A DNA stretch of 64,000 nt from contig JAHZFL010000002.1 in assembly GCA_019421345.1 (NCBI GenBank), forward strand, positions 70,737 to 134,736. The letters are read 5' to 3'. A program made the position numbers and the translations under genes. Numbering within the stretch: the first letter of the stretch is position 1; the number at the start of each line of letters is the position of its first letter. The stretch comes from Roseburia sp. Its GTDB lineage: Bacteria > Bacillota > Clostridia > Lachnospirales > Lachnospiraceae. Under the pieces are notes generated by a model. The model was not told the origin of the DNA. It searched no databases and worked only from the letters and a program-made list of their open reading frames with translations. Below, piece after piece: positions 32,541 to 42,800 of the stretch.

Positions 32541-34094
32541 TCATATCTTCGTCGTCCACTTCGAGCAGTCCCACACCTCATTTACAATCTCCTGATAAAA
32601 CTCCGGCTCATGGCAGATCAAAAGGATCGTTCCGCGATATGCCTTTAGGGCACGCTGTAATTCCTCCTTTGCATCCACATCGAGATGGTTCGTCGGCTCG
32701 TCCAAAAGCAGGATGTTCGTCGGACGGTTCATCAGCTTGCATAGGCGCACCTTTGCCTGCTCTCCCCCGCTTAGCACGCGCACCTGGCTTTCAATATGCT
32801 TCGTCGTCAGACCGCAGCGCGCGAGCGCCGCACGCACCTCATACTGGGTAAAAGACGGAAACTCCTCCCAAATTTCATCAATACAGGTATGCCGATTCTC
32901 CCCCTTGATCTCCTGCTCAAAATATCCGGTCTCTAAATTTTCTCCCAAAACCACATTTCCCTTTAACGCAGGGATCAGTCCAAGAATACTCTTTAAAAGT
33001 GTCGTCTTGCCGATTCCGTTTGCGCCCACAAGCGCTACCTTGTGCCCACGCTCCAAAGAGATGTTCAGCGGTATGGAAAGCGGCTCATCATAGCCGATCA
33101 CAAGATCCTTTGTCTCAAAAATATATTTTCCCGGCGTCCGACCCACCGGAAAAGAAAATTCCGGCTTGGGACGTTCCGCGGCAAGCTCGATCACTTCCAT
33201 TTTATCCAGCTTCTTCTGCCTTGACATCGCCATATTTCTTGTTGCCACACGCGCTTTATTTCTGGCAACAAAATCCTTCAGCTCGCTGATCTCCTGCTGC
33301 TGCTTGCGGTATGCCGCCTCAAGCTGCGCTTTCTTAACCGCATAGACCTCCTCGAACTTCTCATAATTGCCCACATAACGGTCAAGCCGCTGGTTCTCCA
33401 TATGATAAATGATATTCACCACATCATTTAAAAACGGAATATCGTGCGAAATTAAAATAAAAGCGTTCTCATACTCGGTCAGATAACGCTTTAACCATGC
33501 AATATGCTCGGCGTCCAGATAGTTTGTCGGCTCGTCCAAAAGTAAAATATCCGGCTTCTCCAAAAGAAGCTTGGCTAAAAGCACCTTCATGCGCTGCCCG
33601 CCGCTTAGGTCTGTCACGTCATGCTCCAGACCAAGTTCTAAAAGTCCCAGCGCACGCGCGACCTCCTCCACCTTCGCATCGATCACATAGAAATCATGAA
33701 GCGTGAGCGCATCCTGGATCACGCCAAGCTCCTCCATCATGACATCCATCTCCTCGGGCGCTGCCTCTCCAAGAGAATCACAGATCTGATTCATCTTTTC
33801 TTCCATTTCAAACAGCCATGCGAATGCCGACTTTAGCACACTCTCCACCGTCATGCCCTTTGTCAGCGTGGAGTGCTGGTCGAGATAGCCCACGCGCACA
33901 TGCTTTGCCCACTCGACCTTCCCCTCATCCGGCATCAGCTTGCCTGTCACAATATTCATAAACGTGGACTTTCCCTCCCCGTTTGCCCCGACCAATCCGA
34001 TATGCTCTCCCTTCAACAGACGAAATGATACATCATCAAAAATCGCACGGTTCCCGAATCCATGCGTTAAATGCTCTACATTTAAAATACTCAT
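32541..34094 (-). CDS. ABC-F family ATPase (YkpA/YbiT type)
   Basis: 517 residues with two ABC domains and no membrane segment. Walker A1 is GANGEGKS (about 36-43), signature LSGGQRMK, Walker B LLLDEPTNYLDAEH. The inter-domain linker (about 240-300) is a charged coiled coil (AYRKQQQEISELKDFVARNK). Walker A2 is GANGIGKT, with LSGGEQAKVRLC. ABC-F proteins act on ribosomes, either as translation factors or as antibiotic-protection factors. The sequence is closest, by eye, to the housekeeping YkpA/YbiT group; a resistance role is not evident. Monocistronic. Confidence 0.93.
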   Translation of the reverse strand: MSILNVEHLTHGFGNRAIFDDVSFRLLKGEHIGLVGANGEGKSTFMNIVTGKLMPDEGKVEWAKHVRVGYLDQHSTLTKGMTVESVLKSAFAWLFEMEEKMNQICDSLGEAAPEEMDVMMEELGVIQDALTLHDFYVIDAKVEEVARALGLLELGLEHDVTDLSGGQRMKVLLAKLLLEKPDILLLDEPTNYLDAEHIAWLKRYLTEYENAFILISHDIPFLNDVVNIIYHMENQRLDRYVGNYEKFEEVYAVKKAQLEAAYRKQQQEISELKDFVARNKARVATRNMAMSRQKKLDKMEVIELAAERPKPEFSFPVGRTPGKYIFETKDLVIGYDEPLSIPLNISLERGHKVALVGANGIGKTTLLKSILGLIPALKGNVVLGENLETGYFEQEIKGENRHTCIDEIWEEFPSFTQYEVRAALARCGLTTKHIESQVRVLSGGEQAKVRLCKLMNRPTNILLLDEPTNHLDVDAKEELQRALKAYRGTILLICHEPEFYQEIVNEVWDCSKWTTKI

Positions 34095-34156
34095 AAAACT
34101 CCTCCGCTTTAAAGCGATTTATCGCAATGCAATTTTTCAAACTGCGCTCCGCATAC

Positions 34157-35038
34157 TTACCTTATCCAAAAATATGCCAATACCACGATGCCCAGCACGA
34201 TCCGATACCAGCCAAACACCTTAAAATCATGCTTTCTGATATATCCCAGTAAAAACTTGATCACTATGATCGAGACCACGAAAGCGCTTGCCATTCCGCC
34301 AAGCAGAATGATCCACTCGTCGCTGCTGAGCAAAAAGCCAAAATCAAGCAGCTCTAAAAGGCTTGCGCCCGCCATGACAGGGATCGCCAGAATAAACGTA
34401 AACTCACTCGCCGCCTTTCTTGATATACCGATCAAAAGCGCCCCGACAATCGTTGCACCGGAACGCGACGTTCCCGGAAACGCTGCCGCAAGAAGCTGAA
34501 AGATCCCAATAAGCGCCGCCATCTTCCATGTAATCTCATACATAGTCTCCACCTGAGCCGTTTTCCCTGCATTGCGGTTTTCCACAATTAAAAATGCAAC
34601 GCCAAATACGATCAGCGCAACTGACACGCCGATCGGATTATAAAATAATTCGTCACAGGTATCATCCAGACCAAGCGCAACAAATACAATCGCCGGAAAA
34701 CAGGCAAGCACGATCTTCATCCAGTTCATAATGATCGGCATTTTTACCGCCACCGGTCCGACAAACCAATAGTCCTCTCTCCAAATACTTCCCTGATTGC
34801 GCGATGACCTTCTGCCGCCGGAAAGACCGAACGGCCATATCTGACTCCAGAACAAAACAACCACCGCAAGAATCGCGCCGAGCTGAATGACGACAAGAAA
34901 CATATCCCAAAAAGACTTCTCCACATTGAGCGTCAGAAATTCATTTAACAAAATCATATGCCCGGTGCTGCTGATCGGCAGCCATTCCGTGATTCCCTCT
35001 ACGATACCAAAAATAATTGCCTTCCATAACTCCAACAT
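34157..35038 (-). CDS. uppP: Undecaprenyl-diphosphatase (BacA)
   Basis: 293 residues, about eight membrane helices. The two active-site regions are EGITEWLPISSTGHM (14-28) and FPGTSRSGATIVGALL. It dephosphorylates undecaprenyl diphosphate to recycle the lipid carrier of cell-wall synthesis, and gives bacitracin tolerance when overproduced. The length and the IVEGITEWLP start are those of the family. It stands 30 bases after the MATE gene. Confidence 0.96.
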   Translation of the reverse strand: MLELWKAIIFGIVEGITEWLPISSTGHMILLNEFLTLNVEKSFWDMFLVVIQLGAILAVVVLFWSQIWPFGLSGGRRSSRNQGSIWREDYWFVGPVAVKMPIIMNWMKIVLACFPAIVFVALGLDDTCDELFYNPIGVSVALIVFGVAFLIVENRNAGKTAQVETMYEITWKMAALIGIFQLLAAAFPGTSRSGATIVGALLIGISRKAASEFTFILAIPVMAGASLLELLDFGFLLSSDEWIILLGGMASAFVVSIIVIKFLLGYIRKHDFKVFGWYRIVLGIVVLAYFWIR

Positions 35039-35068
35039 AAGCGCTCCCCTTCCATTCCTTTTTTATTT

Positions 35069-36412
35069 TTACGCCGCCTGCAGCAGACGCTCACTGCGGC
35101 GGTACACATAGACATAAGCGGGAAACAGAAAAATATCCGCAAACACCCACGCAACGGGACTTGCAAAGCAGGCGGCAGCAAAGCCGAACACCGGCACAAA
35201 TGCAAAGCCGACCAATGTTCTTGCCGCCATCTCAAACACACCCGCAAAAATCGCAAATTTACTGTAGCCCATGCCCTGTATCAAAAAACGCACGGTATTG
35301 ACAAACAGCAGCGGCACATAAAAAGCACTGTTAATGATCAAAAGCAGATGTACGTTTGCTATGATCTGCGGCGACGCCTTCTCCACAAAAAACAACGCCA
35401 GATACTCTCCCGCAAAGAAAAGTGTCAAAAAGGCGGCTGCCGCATAAATAACTCCAAGCACCGTGGACGCTTTTAATCCTGCCCCGATCCGGGAAAGCTT
35501 TCCTGCTCCCATATTCTGCCCGCCGTAGGTCGCCATCGTAGAACCAAGCGCGTCAAACGGACAGCAGAAAAACATACTGATCTTACTTCCGGCAGTCATT
35601 GCAGCCACCGCATCCGAGCCCAGCGTATTGACAGCGCTCTGTAAAACGACGCTTCCGATTGCCGTAATGGAATACTGCAGCCCCATCGGCACACCCATGC
35701 CGCACAAAGTCTTGATATAAGAAGCACGCAGCCTTCTCTCCTCCTGATCCGTGTGCAAAAGCTCGAACTTTCGCAGGCTGTAGAACAGGCATCCGAGCCC
35801 CGATAGAAGCTGCGAGACAACCGTTGCAACTGCCGCGCCCGCCACGCCCATATCCACCCATACGATCAGGACAATATCAAGCAGGATATTGATGACGGAA
35901 GCCATGACAAGAAACACGACCGGCGTGCGGCTGTCTCCCATGGAACGGATCACGCCGGAAATCAGATTATACAGATACGTTGCCGGAATCCCGATAAAAA
36001 TGATGACGATATAAGCATACGCCTCGTCAATAATATTTTCCGGCGTCTGCATCAGCTCCAAGATCGGTCTGCAAAAAGCAACGGTAAGCACTGTCATAAC
36101 AACCGAAAAGACAACGGAAAGATAGACGGCATTCATCATAAATGCCCGCATCCCGCTGTAATCTCCGGCGCCGAATTTATGTGCGAGCGGGATCGCAAAG
36201 CCGTTGCAGACACCCATACAAAAGCCAATGATCAAAAAATTTAAAGACCCTGTCGAGCCCACTGCGGCAAGTGCGTCAACGCCAAGATAGCGCCCCACGA
36301 TGAGCGTATCGACAAGATTGTAAAACTGTTGAAACAAAAACCCGAATAACAGCGGCACCGAAAAGCCGAGGATCAGCTTCATCGGCGCGCCGCTTGTCAT
36401 ATCCTTCGTCAC
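35069..36412 (-). CDS. MATE family efflux transporter
   Basis: 447 residues with twelve hydrophobic helices in two homologous halves. The start MTSGAPMKLILGFSVPLLFG and QFYNLVDTLIVGRYLGVDALAAVG are typical of the clostridial MATE/DinF-like group; GAGDYSGMRAFMMNAVYLS and GQNMGAGKLSRIGAG are the paired loops. Substrate unknown; members export cationic drugs or metabolites with Na+ or H+. The start is GTG with AGAGG eight bases before; an ATG four codons later is an alternative. Confidence 0.93.
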   Translation of the reverse strand: MTKDMTSGAPMKLILGFSVPLLFGFLFQQFYNLVDTLIVGRYLGVDALAAVGSTGSLNFLIIGFCMGVCNGFAIPLAHKFGAGDYSGMRAFMMNAVYLSVVFSVVMTVLTVAFCRPILELMQTPENIIDEAYAYIVIIFIGIPATYLYNLISGVIRSMGDSRTPVVFLVMASVINILLDIVLIVWVDMGVAGAAVATVVSQLLSGLGCLFYSLRKFELLHTDQEERRLRASYIKTLCGMGVPMGLQYSITAIGSVVLQSAVNTLGSDAVAAMTAGSKISMFFCCPFDALGSTMATYGGQNMGAGKLSRIGAGLKASTVLGVIYAAAAFLTLFFAGEYLALFFVEKASPQIIANVHLLLIINSAFYVPLLFVNTVRFLIQGMGYSKFAIFAGVFEMAARTLVGFAFVPVFGFAAACFASPVAWVFADIFLFPAYVYVYRRSERLLQAA

Positions 36413-36445
36413 AAACTACACCTCTGTTTCTATGTATCTTTCTCT

Positions 36446-37450
36446 CTAAATATCACCGCAATGCTTGCGAAAAACGGAAAAGAAGCTGTCCGTGGCAATC
36501 TCTCCCCCTGTCTCTAAGGTAATTTCCTCCCATAGCTCCTCGTTCAGATATGATTCCTGCGACTCTGCAAATTCACGGTAAACATCGTCAAACGCCTCCT
36601 TTTGACGCCGCTCCACGATATTTTTTTTATTCTCCTCCGTCAGCTCCTTGTGATACTTATTCAGGCACTTGATAAAATAGTAGCCGTCCCCTGTTGTTAT
36701 CATCTGTGAAATTTCCCCGTCATCAAGCCGGAATACGATTTCTGCGACCTCGTCGGAAAAATCGTCACGGGAAACCATCACCTGAATCGCTGATTTTTCA
36801 TTATAATTATTTGCCACGGCGGCAAAATCCTCTCCCTCCAGAAGCTTCTTTTGCACAGTGGCGGCTTTCTCCTCACCTGTCACAAAAATCTGCATAATCT
36901 CCATCACGCGCGCCTCATCGTCGCTGACCTCCTCATTGACGTCTGAGGTCAGAGAGTGATAGAGCTTCTGTGCCAATGCATAGTGGGCATAGTACTCCTC
37001 AAGATCATCCTCCGATACTCCCAGATAAGACAGCTCCTCTCTTGAAAGAGAATCGTAATATTCCGCGGCAGCCGTCGCAACCCTCCGCAGCTCCTCCTTC
37101 GTAAGCGACATCCCCTGCGATTCCGCCAAAAGATCCATGCAATAGACTGTGGTAAGCTCCTCCAGCACAACCGCCTTGACATACTCTGTCAGCGATTCAT
37201 CGCCGAAATCATGCTCCCACAGATTGATGGAATACGCCGTTCCATAAATATTCTGATAATTGGCAAGATAGACCTTTGCCTCCTTTAAATCACAGACACT
37301 CCGTCCAATCTTAAAAACCTGTCTGCTATTTAAGGCTTTTGATATTACAAACTCCTTATCTCCGATCTGGCAGCCGGACAGCAGAAGCGCCATACAGACA
37401 GCCGCGGCAAGCGCGCGCAGCCACCCTCTCGCAGTCTTGCTTTTTCTCAT
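36446..37450 (-). CDS. PrsA-like foldase lipoprotein (parvulin peptidylprolyl isomerase)
   Basis: 334 residues. Lipoprotein signal with Cys27 (ALLLSGC). The helical SurA/PrsA-type N-terminal chaperone part spans about 50-190. The parvulin segment is about 195-270 (VMEIMQIFVTGEEKAATVQK, LLEGEDFAAVANNYNEKSAI, DGEISQMITTGDGYYFIKCL). The parvulin core is shortened and some usual catalytic His are not visible, so isomerase activity is uncertain. PrsA proteins fold exported proteins outside the membrane. It is 11 bases after the FAD-protein gene. Confidence 0.82.
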   Translation of the reverse strand: MRKSKTARGWLRALAAAVCMALLLSGCQIGDKEFVISKALNSRQVFKIGRSVCDLKEAKVYLANYQNIYGTAYSINLWEHDFGDESLTEYVKAVVLEELTTVYCMDLLAESQGMSLTKEELRRVATAAAEYYDSLSREELSYLGVSEDDLEEYYAHYALAQKLYHSLTSDVNEEVSDDEARVMEIMQIFVTGEEKAATVQKKLLEGEDFAAVANNYNEKSAIQVMVSRDDFSDEVAEIVFRLDDGEISQMITTGDGYYFIKCLNKYHKELTEENKKNIVERRQKEAFDDVYREFAESQESYLNEELWEEITLETGGEIATDSFFSVFRKHCGDI

Positions 37451-37461
37451 GTATTTTACCC

Positions 37462-38868
37462 TTATATCTCCATTGTATGCAGAATGCTGCGCGCGACGGA
37501 AATGCCGTTCGCAGACGCCTGCTGTAATCCCCTTGTCACAGACGCTCCGTCGCCGATGGCGCGAAGCCCCCGCACACTCGTCTCAAAATCCTCATTGACA
37601 ACTACCTTATTGGAATAGAATTTCACCTCAACGCCATAAAGCAGCGTTTCATCACTGGCAATACCGGGCGTCACCTTATCAAGCGCCAGAATCATCTCCT
37701 CAATATCCACCATAATACGATGCGGGAACACAAGCGACAAATCGCCCGGTACGGCGTCCTTTAAGGTTGGAATCAGATTGTTTCTGCAAAGCCGCTCCTC
37801 GGTCGTCCTCCTCCCCCGTCTGAAATCGCCAAAGGTCTGCACCAGAATCCTTCCGTCACAGAGCATATTGGAAAGCTGTGCGATCTGCTTTCCGTACGCG
37901 ATCGGCGTCTTAAACGGCTTTGTAAAATTCTTTGATACAAGAATGGCAAAATTCGTATTATTCGTCTTTAACTCCTTCGACTTATAGGCATGACCGTTGA
38001 CTACCGCAAGCCCGTCGTCGTAATACTCTGTCGCGACCTCGCCCGACGGATTCGTACAAAAGGTGCGCACCTTATCATCAAATGTCGGCGTGTGATACAC
38101 AAGCTTTGCCTCATATAAATTTTCATTCAAAAATTCCATGATCTCGTCGCGCACCTCAACGCGGACGCCAACATCCACCGTGCCGACCTCCGTTGCGATT
38201 TCATGACGCCTGCAAATATGGGCAAACCAGTCCGCACCCTCCCTGCCGACTGCGGAAATAACTTCCTTCGCCAGATATGTCTCGCCCTTATCCGTAAGAA
38301 CGCCCAAAACCTGACCATCCTCGATGAGAATATCCTCCACCATCGTGTCGAATATGATCGTAACGCCCTGTGCGAGCAGATGCTCCTGCAGTCTGGCATA
38401 TATCTTATAGCCCTCCTCCGTGCCAAGGTGACGGATCGGACACTCGATCAGCTTTAGATTTGCATTGATCGCCTTTCTTCGGATCTCACGGATCTCCTTC
38501 GCCTTATCTACACCATAAACCTTTGTGTCCGCGCCAAATTTCAGATAAATGTCATCCGATTCCTTTAACAGTGCAACCGTCCTGTCATAGCCTAATATCT
38601 CCGGCAGATTGCCACCGACGTCCGGCGAGAGTGAGAGCTTTCCGTCTGAAAACGCCCCCGCTCCCGCAAATCCCGTCGTGATCGAGCAGGGCTTGCAGCC
38701 GACGCAGACCTTTGTCTTTCGCTTGGGACACTCCCGCTTTTCGATACGTCTGCCCTTTTCGATCATCAGCACCTTCATATCCTTCCTTTTATGCGCCAGC
38801 TCATAGGCGCAGAAAATCCCGGATGGTCCTGCCCCCACAATAATCACATCATAGCTTTTTGTTTCCAT
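37462..38868 (-). CDS. FAD-dependent dehydrogenase-like protein
   Basis: 468 residues. The dinucleotide-binding start is VIIVGAGPSGIFCAYELA (8-25). A Cys-rich insert (CPKRKTKVCVGCKPC) precedes the GFAGAGAFSDGKLSL motif, and a second FAD contact is near the end (GLRAIGDGASVTRGLQQASANG). This is the family of uncharacterised FAD-dependent dehydrogenases (COG2509) of clostridia; substrate unknown. The Cys cluster could hold iron-sulfur or form disulfides. It appears to share a transcript with the genes for the 85-residue protein upstream and the PrsA-like protein downstream. Confidence 0.85.
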   Translation of the reverse strand: METKSYDVIIVGAGPSGIFCAYELAHKRKDMKVLMIEKGRRIEKRECPKRKTKVCVGCKPCSITTGFAGAGAFSDGKLSLSPDVGGNLPEILGYDRTVALLKESDDIYLKFGADTKVYGVDKAKEIREIRRKAINANLKLIECPIRHLGTEEGYKIYARLQEHLLAQGVTIIFDTMVEDILIEDGQVLGVLTDKGETYLAKEVISAVGREGADWFAHICRRHEIATEVGTVDVGVRVEVRDEIMEFLNENLYEAKLVYHTPTFDDKVRTFCTNPSGEVATEYYDDGLAVVNGHAYKSKELKTNNTNFAILVSKNFTKPFKTPIAYGKQIAQLSNMLCDGRILVQTFGDFRRGRRTTEERLCRNNLIPTLKDAVPGDLSLVFPHRIMVDIEEMILALDKVTPGIASDETLLYGVEVKFYSNKVVVNEDFETSVRGLRAIGDGASVTRGLQQASANGISVARSILHTMEI

Positions 38869-38881
38869 CTGTCTGCCCTCT

Positions 38882-39139
38882 CTATGCTTCTACGATCAAA
38901 TATCTGCCGTCCGAAAGCGCAAACACCTCCGACGACCCTTTCAGTTCTTCCTCACTCATTCCTGCAATATCCGCACCCGTTTCCTCGAAATATGTGCGGA
39001 TTTCCCTGCTGTTTTTTACGATCACCGCCATGCAGTCCTCCAAAAATTCCTCCGCTTCCTCAAGTGTTTCCGCTACAGGCTCGGAAAATAATTTTCCCTG
39101 CTGTGCCAAAAAAGCTTCCAGACACATTTTATCGTACAT
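38882..39139 (-). CDS. Small conserved acidic protein, unknown function
   Basis: 85 residues from ATG 39139, which follows GGGAGG by seven bases; the open frame extends to 39196 but would overlap maf. The sequence MYDKMCLEAFLAQQGKLF, AETLEEAEEFLEDCMAVIVK and ALSDGRYLIVEA resembles small clostridial proteins that I remember being labelled glyoxalase, but no metal-binding residues of that fold are evident. Lies between maf and the FAD-protein gene. Confidence 0.75.
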   Translation of the reverse strand: MYDKMCLEAFLAQQGKLFSEPVAETLEEAEEFLEDCMAVIVKNSREIRTYFEETGADIAGMSEEELKGSSEVFALSDGRYLIVEA

Positions 39140-39170
39140 ACAGCTTCCTCCCTGTGATTTTCTCTTAATT

Positions 39171-39797
39171 CTACCATAAATAAAGGTCGATTCCAAGCTT
39201 CTTTAGCTCCCGGTAAATCGCCGCGACCGGAAGTCCTACAACATTATTATAGTCGCCGTTGATTTTGTCAATATAAATTGCGCATTTTCCCTGAATCGCA
39301 TAGCTTCCCGCCTTATCAAACGGCTCTCCGGTCTGTATGTAGCGCAAGATCTCCTGCTCTGTCATTGCTCGCATCACAACGTCTGTCCGTTCATGAAAGG
39401 TAAGCTCCCCAACCCTTCCAGATGCCCCGAGCAGCACCAGCGATACTCCGGTATAAACGGCGTGCGTCTTTCCCGCCAGCATGGAAAGCATCCGATATGC
39501 ATCGTCCTCATCACGCGGTTTTCCCAAAATCTGATCGTCATACGCTACCACAGTGTCCGCGCCGATGATCAGAATATCCTGCGGCGTGACAAGCTCCCGA
39601 TGAGAGGTCTCGTATGCTTTCACCATACCCGCAACCTCCCTCGCCTTACAGCCTGCCAGCTCCTCCACCGCCTCCTGCGGCGTGCTTTTTGTGATAATCT
39701 CCTCCCCCTTTGCCGGACAGATGTCAAAGCTTATTCCAATCTGCTCCAGCAGCTCCTTTCTCCGCGGGGATGCGGACGCCAAAATAATTTGTCCCAT
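39171..39797 (-). CDS. maf: Maf-family nucleotide pyrophosphatase
   Basis: 208 residues. IILASASPRRKELLEQIG (3-20) and GADTVVAYDDQILGKPRDEDDA are the two hallmark motifs; EPFDKAGSYAIQGKCAIYID closes the active site. Maf enzymes hydrolyse noncanonical or canonical NTPs, and in Bacillus affect septation. It lies 11 bases after addA. Confidence 0.96.
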   Translation of the reverse strand: MGQIILASASPRRKELLEQIGISFDICPAKGEEIITKSTPQEAVEELAGCKAREVAGMVKAYETSHRELVTPQDILIIGADTVVAYDDQILGKPRDEDDAYRMLSMLAGKTHAVYTGVSLVLLGASGRVGELTFHERTDVVMRAMTEQEILRYIQTGEPFDKAGSYAIQGKCAIYIDKINGDYNNVVGLPVAAIYRELKKLGIDLYLW

Positions 39798-39808
39798 AGC
39801 TCCTCCTT

Positions 39809-42800
39809 CTATACCTGCACAATCTGCCCCAGACGGAACGAATACAACAAACGCTCCTTTACACGTACCTCTCTGGCATCTCCCTTCTGATACAGACGCT
39901 CCAATGCCTCTCCATAGAGAACGAGCTGCGCCGCATAGCGCCCGGCAAGCTCGCCTGCCGTGTCAACACGGTCTGTCTTATAGTCAAGCACCACAAGCCC
40001 GTCGTCCTCCTCCCAAAATACGTCGATAATTCCCTGTATCAGGGTCAAATCCTCATCATCGCACCGACCATCGGCAGCTTCGTCCGTCTCACTGTCTTCC
40101 TTCCTCTCACCGAATCCAAATTCGGCAAGCTCCTTTTGCGTAAAGCCCATCACAAACGCCTTTTCCCGATAAAGCCTTCCCGCCTGCTGCGCCGCGCGCA
40201 TGCGCACGCCAAGCTCTGATTCCAAAAACCGCTCAATCATCGGAAGCTTCACCAACGCTTTTGTCTCCTCTGTGATACTGCCATTAGAAAGCATCTGCGC
40301 AATCTGCTCGCGAGGCGCGATCCCCGACGCAAAATCATAGCATTCCATAACACGGTGCATTGCCGTACCGCGAAGTGCCCCCTGATTGACAGGTTCTTCC
40401 TCCTGTGTCATCTTTCGCACAAACGGCGGCAGATACGGCACGAGCTCCTCCTGCAAAAATGCAGGCGTCGTCTCTTCATCCTCTAACTGCTGCCGCTCGC
40501 GCATCGCCCGATGCTTTAGCTCCGATACCGAATATTTATTTTTCTGCGTCAGTGCTTCCTCATGCGGATAGCGGAAGGAAAACCGCTCCTCCAGTTGTTT
40601 GCTCCGCTCTTGATCTGCATTTTTGATTTCCTCCATAAGCTCTGCGTGTGTGAGCAGCAATTCCACATCCCTTTGTACCTCCCCTGCTAAAAGCTCCGTG
40701 ACGGGAGTCACATGCACATCATAGCGCTCTCCATAGGAGCAGACCGCAGGGATCAGCCAGTCAAGATAGCCCGAAGCGCCCTCCCTGTCCGCATAATACA
40801 ACGGACCGGACAACGTCTCCTGCTGCCGCTGTCTCGTAACCTGCTCCGCCGCACCCTTTCTGCAGCCCGTTAAGATCAACTTCTCCTTCGCTCTCGTGAG
40901 CGCCACATAAAGCACACGCAGCTCCTCTCCGAGATTCTCCAGATCGATCTGCTTTGCGATTGCCCGCTTTGCGATCGTCGGCGTCTTTACGCGCCGCTTT
41001 CCATCCATCCGGTCTAAGCCCATGCCAAACTCCGGGTGAAGCACCATGCGGCTTCTGACGTCCTGACGATTGAAATTTTTCCCAAGCCCCGACACAAAGA
41101 CAACCGGAAACTCCAAGCCCTTGCTCTTGTGGATACTCATAATGCGCACCACGTCATCCTGCTCACCCGTCAAATCTGCCTCTCCGAAATCCACATCGTA
41201 CTTTTGCAGCTCGTCGATATAGCGCACAAAATGAAATAAGCCCTTATAGCTCGTATTCTCATAGGCAATCGCCTTTTCCACCAGCATCTGCAGATTCGCG
41301 CGGCGTCTCCTCCCTGCCGGCATCGCCGCCGCGTAATTGCCATAGCCCGTTTCCTTCAGCAAAATCTCGATCAGCTCATGGATCGGCGTATCCGGCACAA
41401 GCTTCCGCAGTCTCTGATACATCGTATAAAACCTGTGCAGCTTTTGCTCAAAGGGCTGCTCATGCGGCTGTTCCTGCTCCGCCGTGTGCTCCTTTGCTTC
41501 CGCTCCCTCCGCAAGCAGTGCGCAGCGCTGCAGCACACAGTCATGAAAGCTGGCTTCTTTGTCTGTCAGCCGAAGCCTTGCAAGCTCCTCGTCCGTCATG
41601 CCGACGATCGGAGAGCGAAGGACCGCAGCAAGCGGAATATCCTGTCTGGGATTATCCAAAATCCGCAGCATACTAAGCACGGTCTGTACCTCGACCGCCG
41701 AAAAATATCCGGTTGCAAGAACGGTGTAGGCAGGAATCCCCGCCTCGTTCAGCACTCCGGCAAAGGCGTCCGCCCATCCGCTTAGACTGCGCAGCAAAAT
41801 GACAATATCCGAGTAACGCACGCGCCGAAGCTCTCCCGTCTCCTTGTCTGTCACAAGCTGCTCCTCCATCAGCCTTTTCATGCGCCGAGCCACCATACGC
41901 GCTTCCAAAATCTTTTTATCCTCGCCATCTGCCGCCGGCGCGGACTGCGCATCTGCCTGCTCCCGCGTCTCCTGCTCCTCTAAGAGCGCATCATCACTGT
42001 CTGCAAGCAAAAGCTCCGGCGCAAACATCTGCGCTACCCCTGCCGGCTTTGGATAAACGGCTCCCGGATAAAGAGCCGCCGCCTCATCATACGCCACATT
42101 TCCGAGGTCTCTTGCCATAATCCGCTCACATATATCGTTTGCATAGGAAAGCACCTCCTCGCGGCTTCGGAAATTCCTGTGCAGATCCACCCGCTGCGTC
42201 ATACTCTCCTCCAGAGAATAGGTATCGTATTTTTCCATAAAAAGCTCAGGCCGCGCCAGACGGAAACGATAAATACTCTGTTTGACGTCGCCCACCATAA
42301 AAATATTATGAACGCCGCGTTCTTCCGTCGAAATCGTTCGAAGAATCGTCTCCTGCACATAATTGCTGTCCTGATACTCGTCAATCATGATCTCAGCAAA
42401 TGTATCACGAAACTCCTCCGCCGCACGCCTTGCCTGCTTTGTCTCTCCATCCACAAGAATATTTAATGCAAAATGCTCCAGATCATGAAAATCAACAAGA
42501 TTCTTCCGCTTTTTTTCTTCCGCAAACGCTTCCGCAAACTCCAGTGCAAGGCGCACCAGCTCCCTTGCCATCGGCGCTGTTTTGCAAAGCTGCTCTGCCA
42601 GTACCTCCGGCGAAGAAAAAAAGTATTGCTTTGTCAGCTTTTTTAAAAGCTCCTTCGCATCGGCGCGAAGCTCCTTGACGCGCGCAAGCTTCTCCTCATC
42701 TCCCAAAAAGCCCCGGCTTGACGGAAGCCTGTCATAGGTTATCCCTGTGATTTCCCGATAAAGCTCAAAAAAATCCGTACATGCAGAAAGTCTCTCATAT

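Noticed and set aside
32183..32851. 222-codon open frame on the plus strand
   Set aside because: Crosses two real minus-strand genes, and its second half is Pro/Ser/Arg-rich nonsense.
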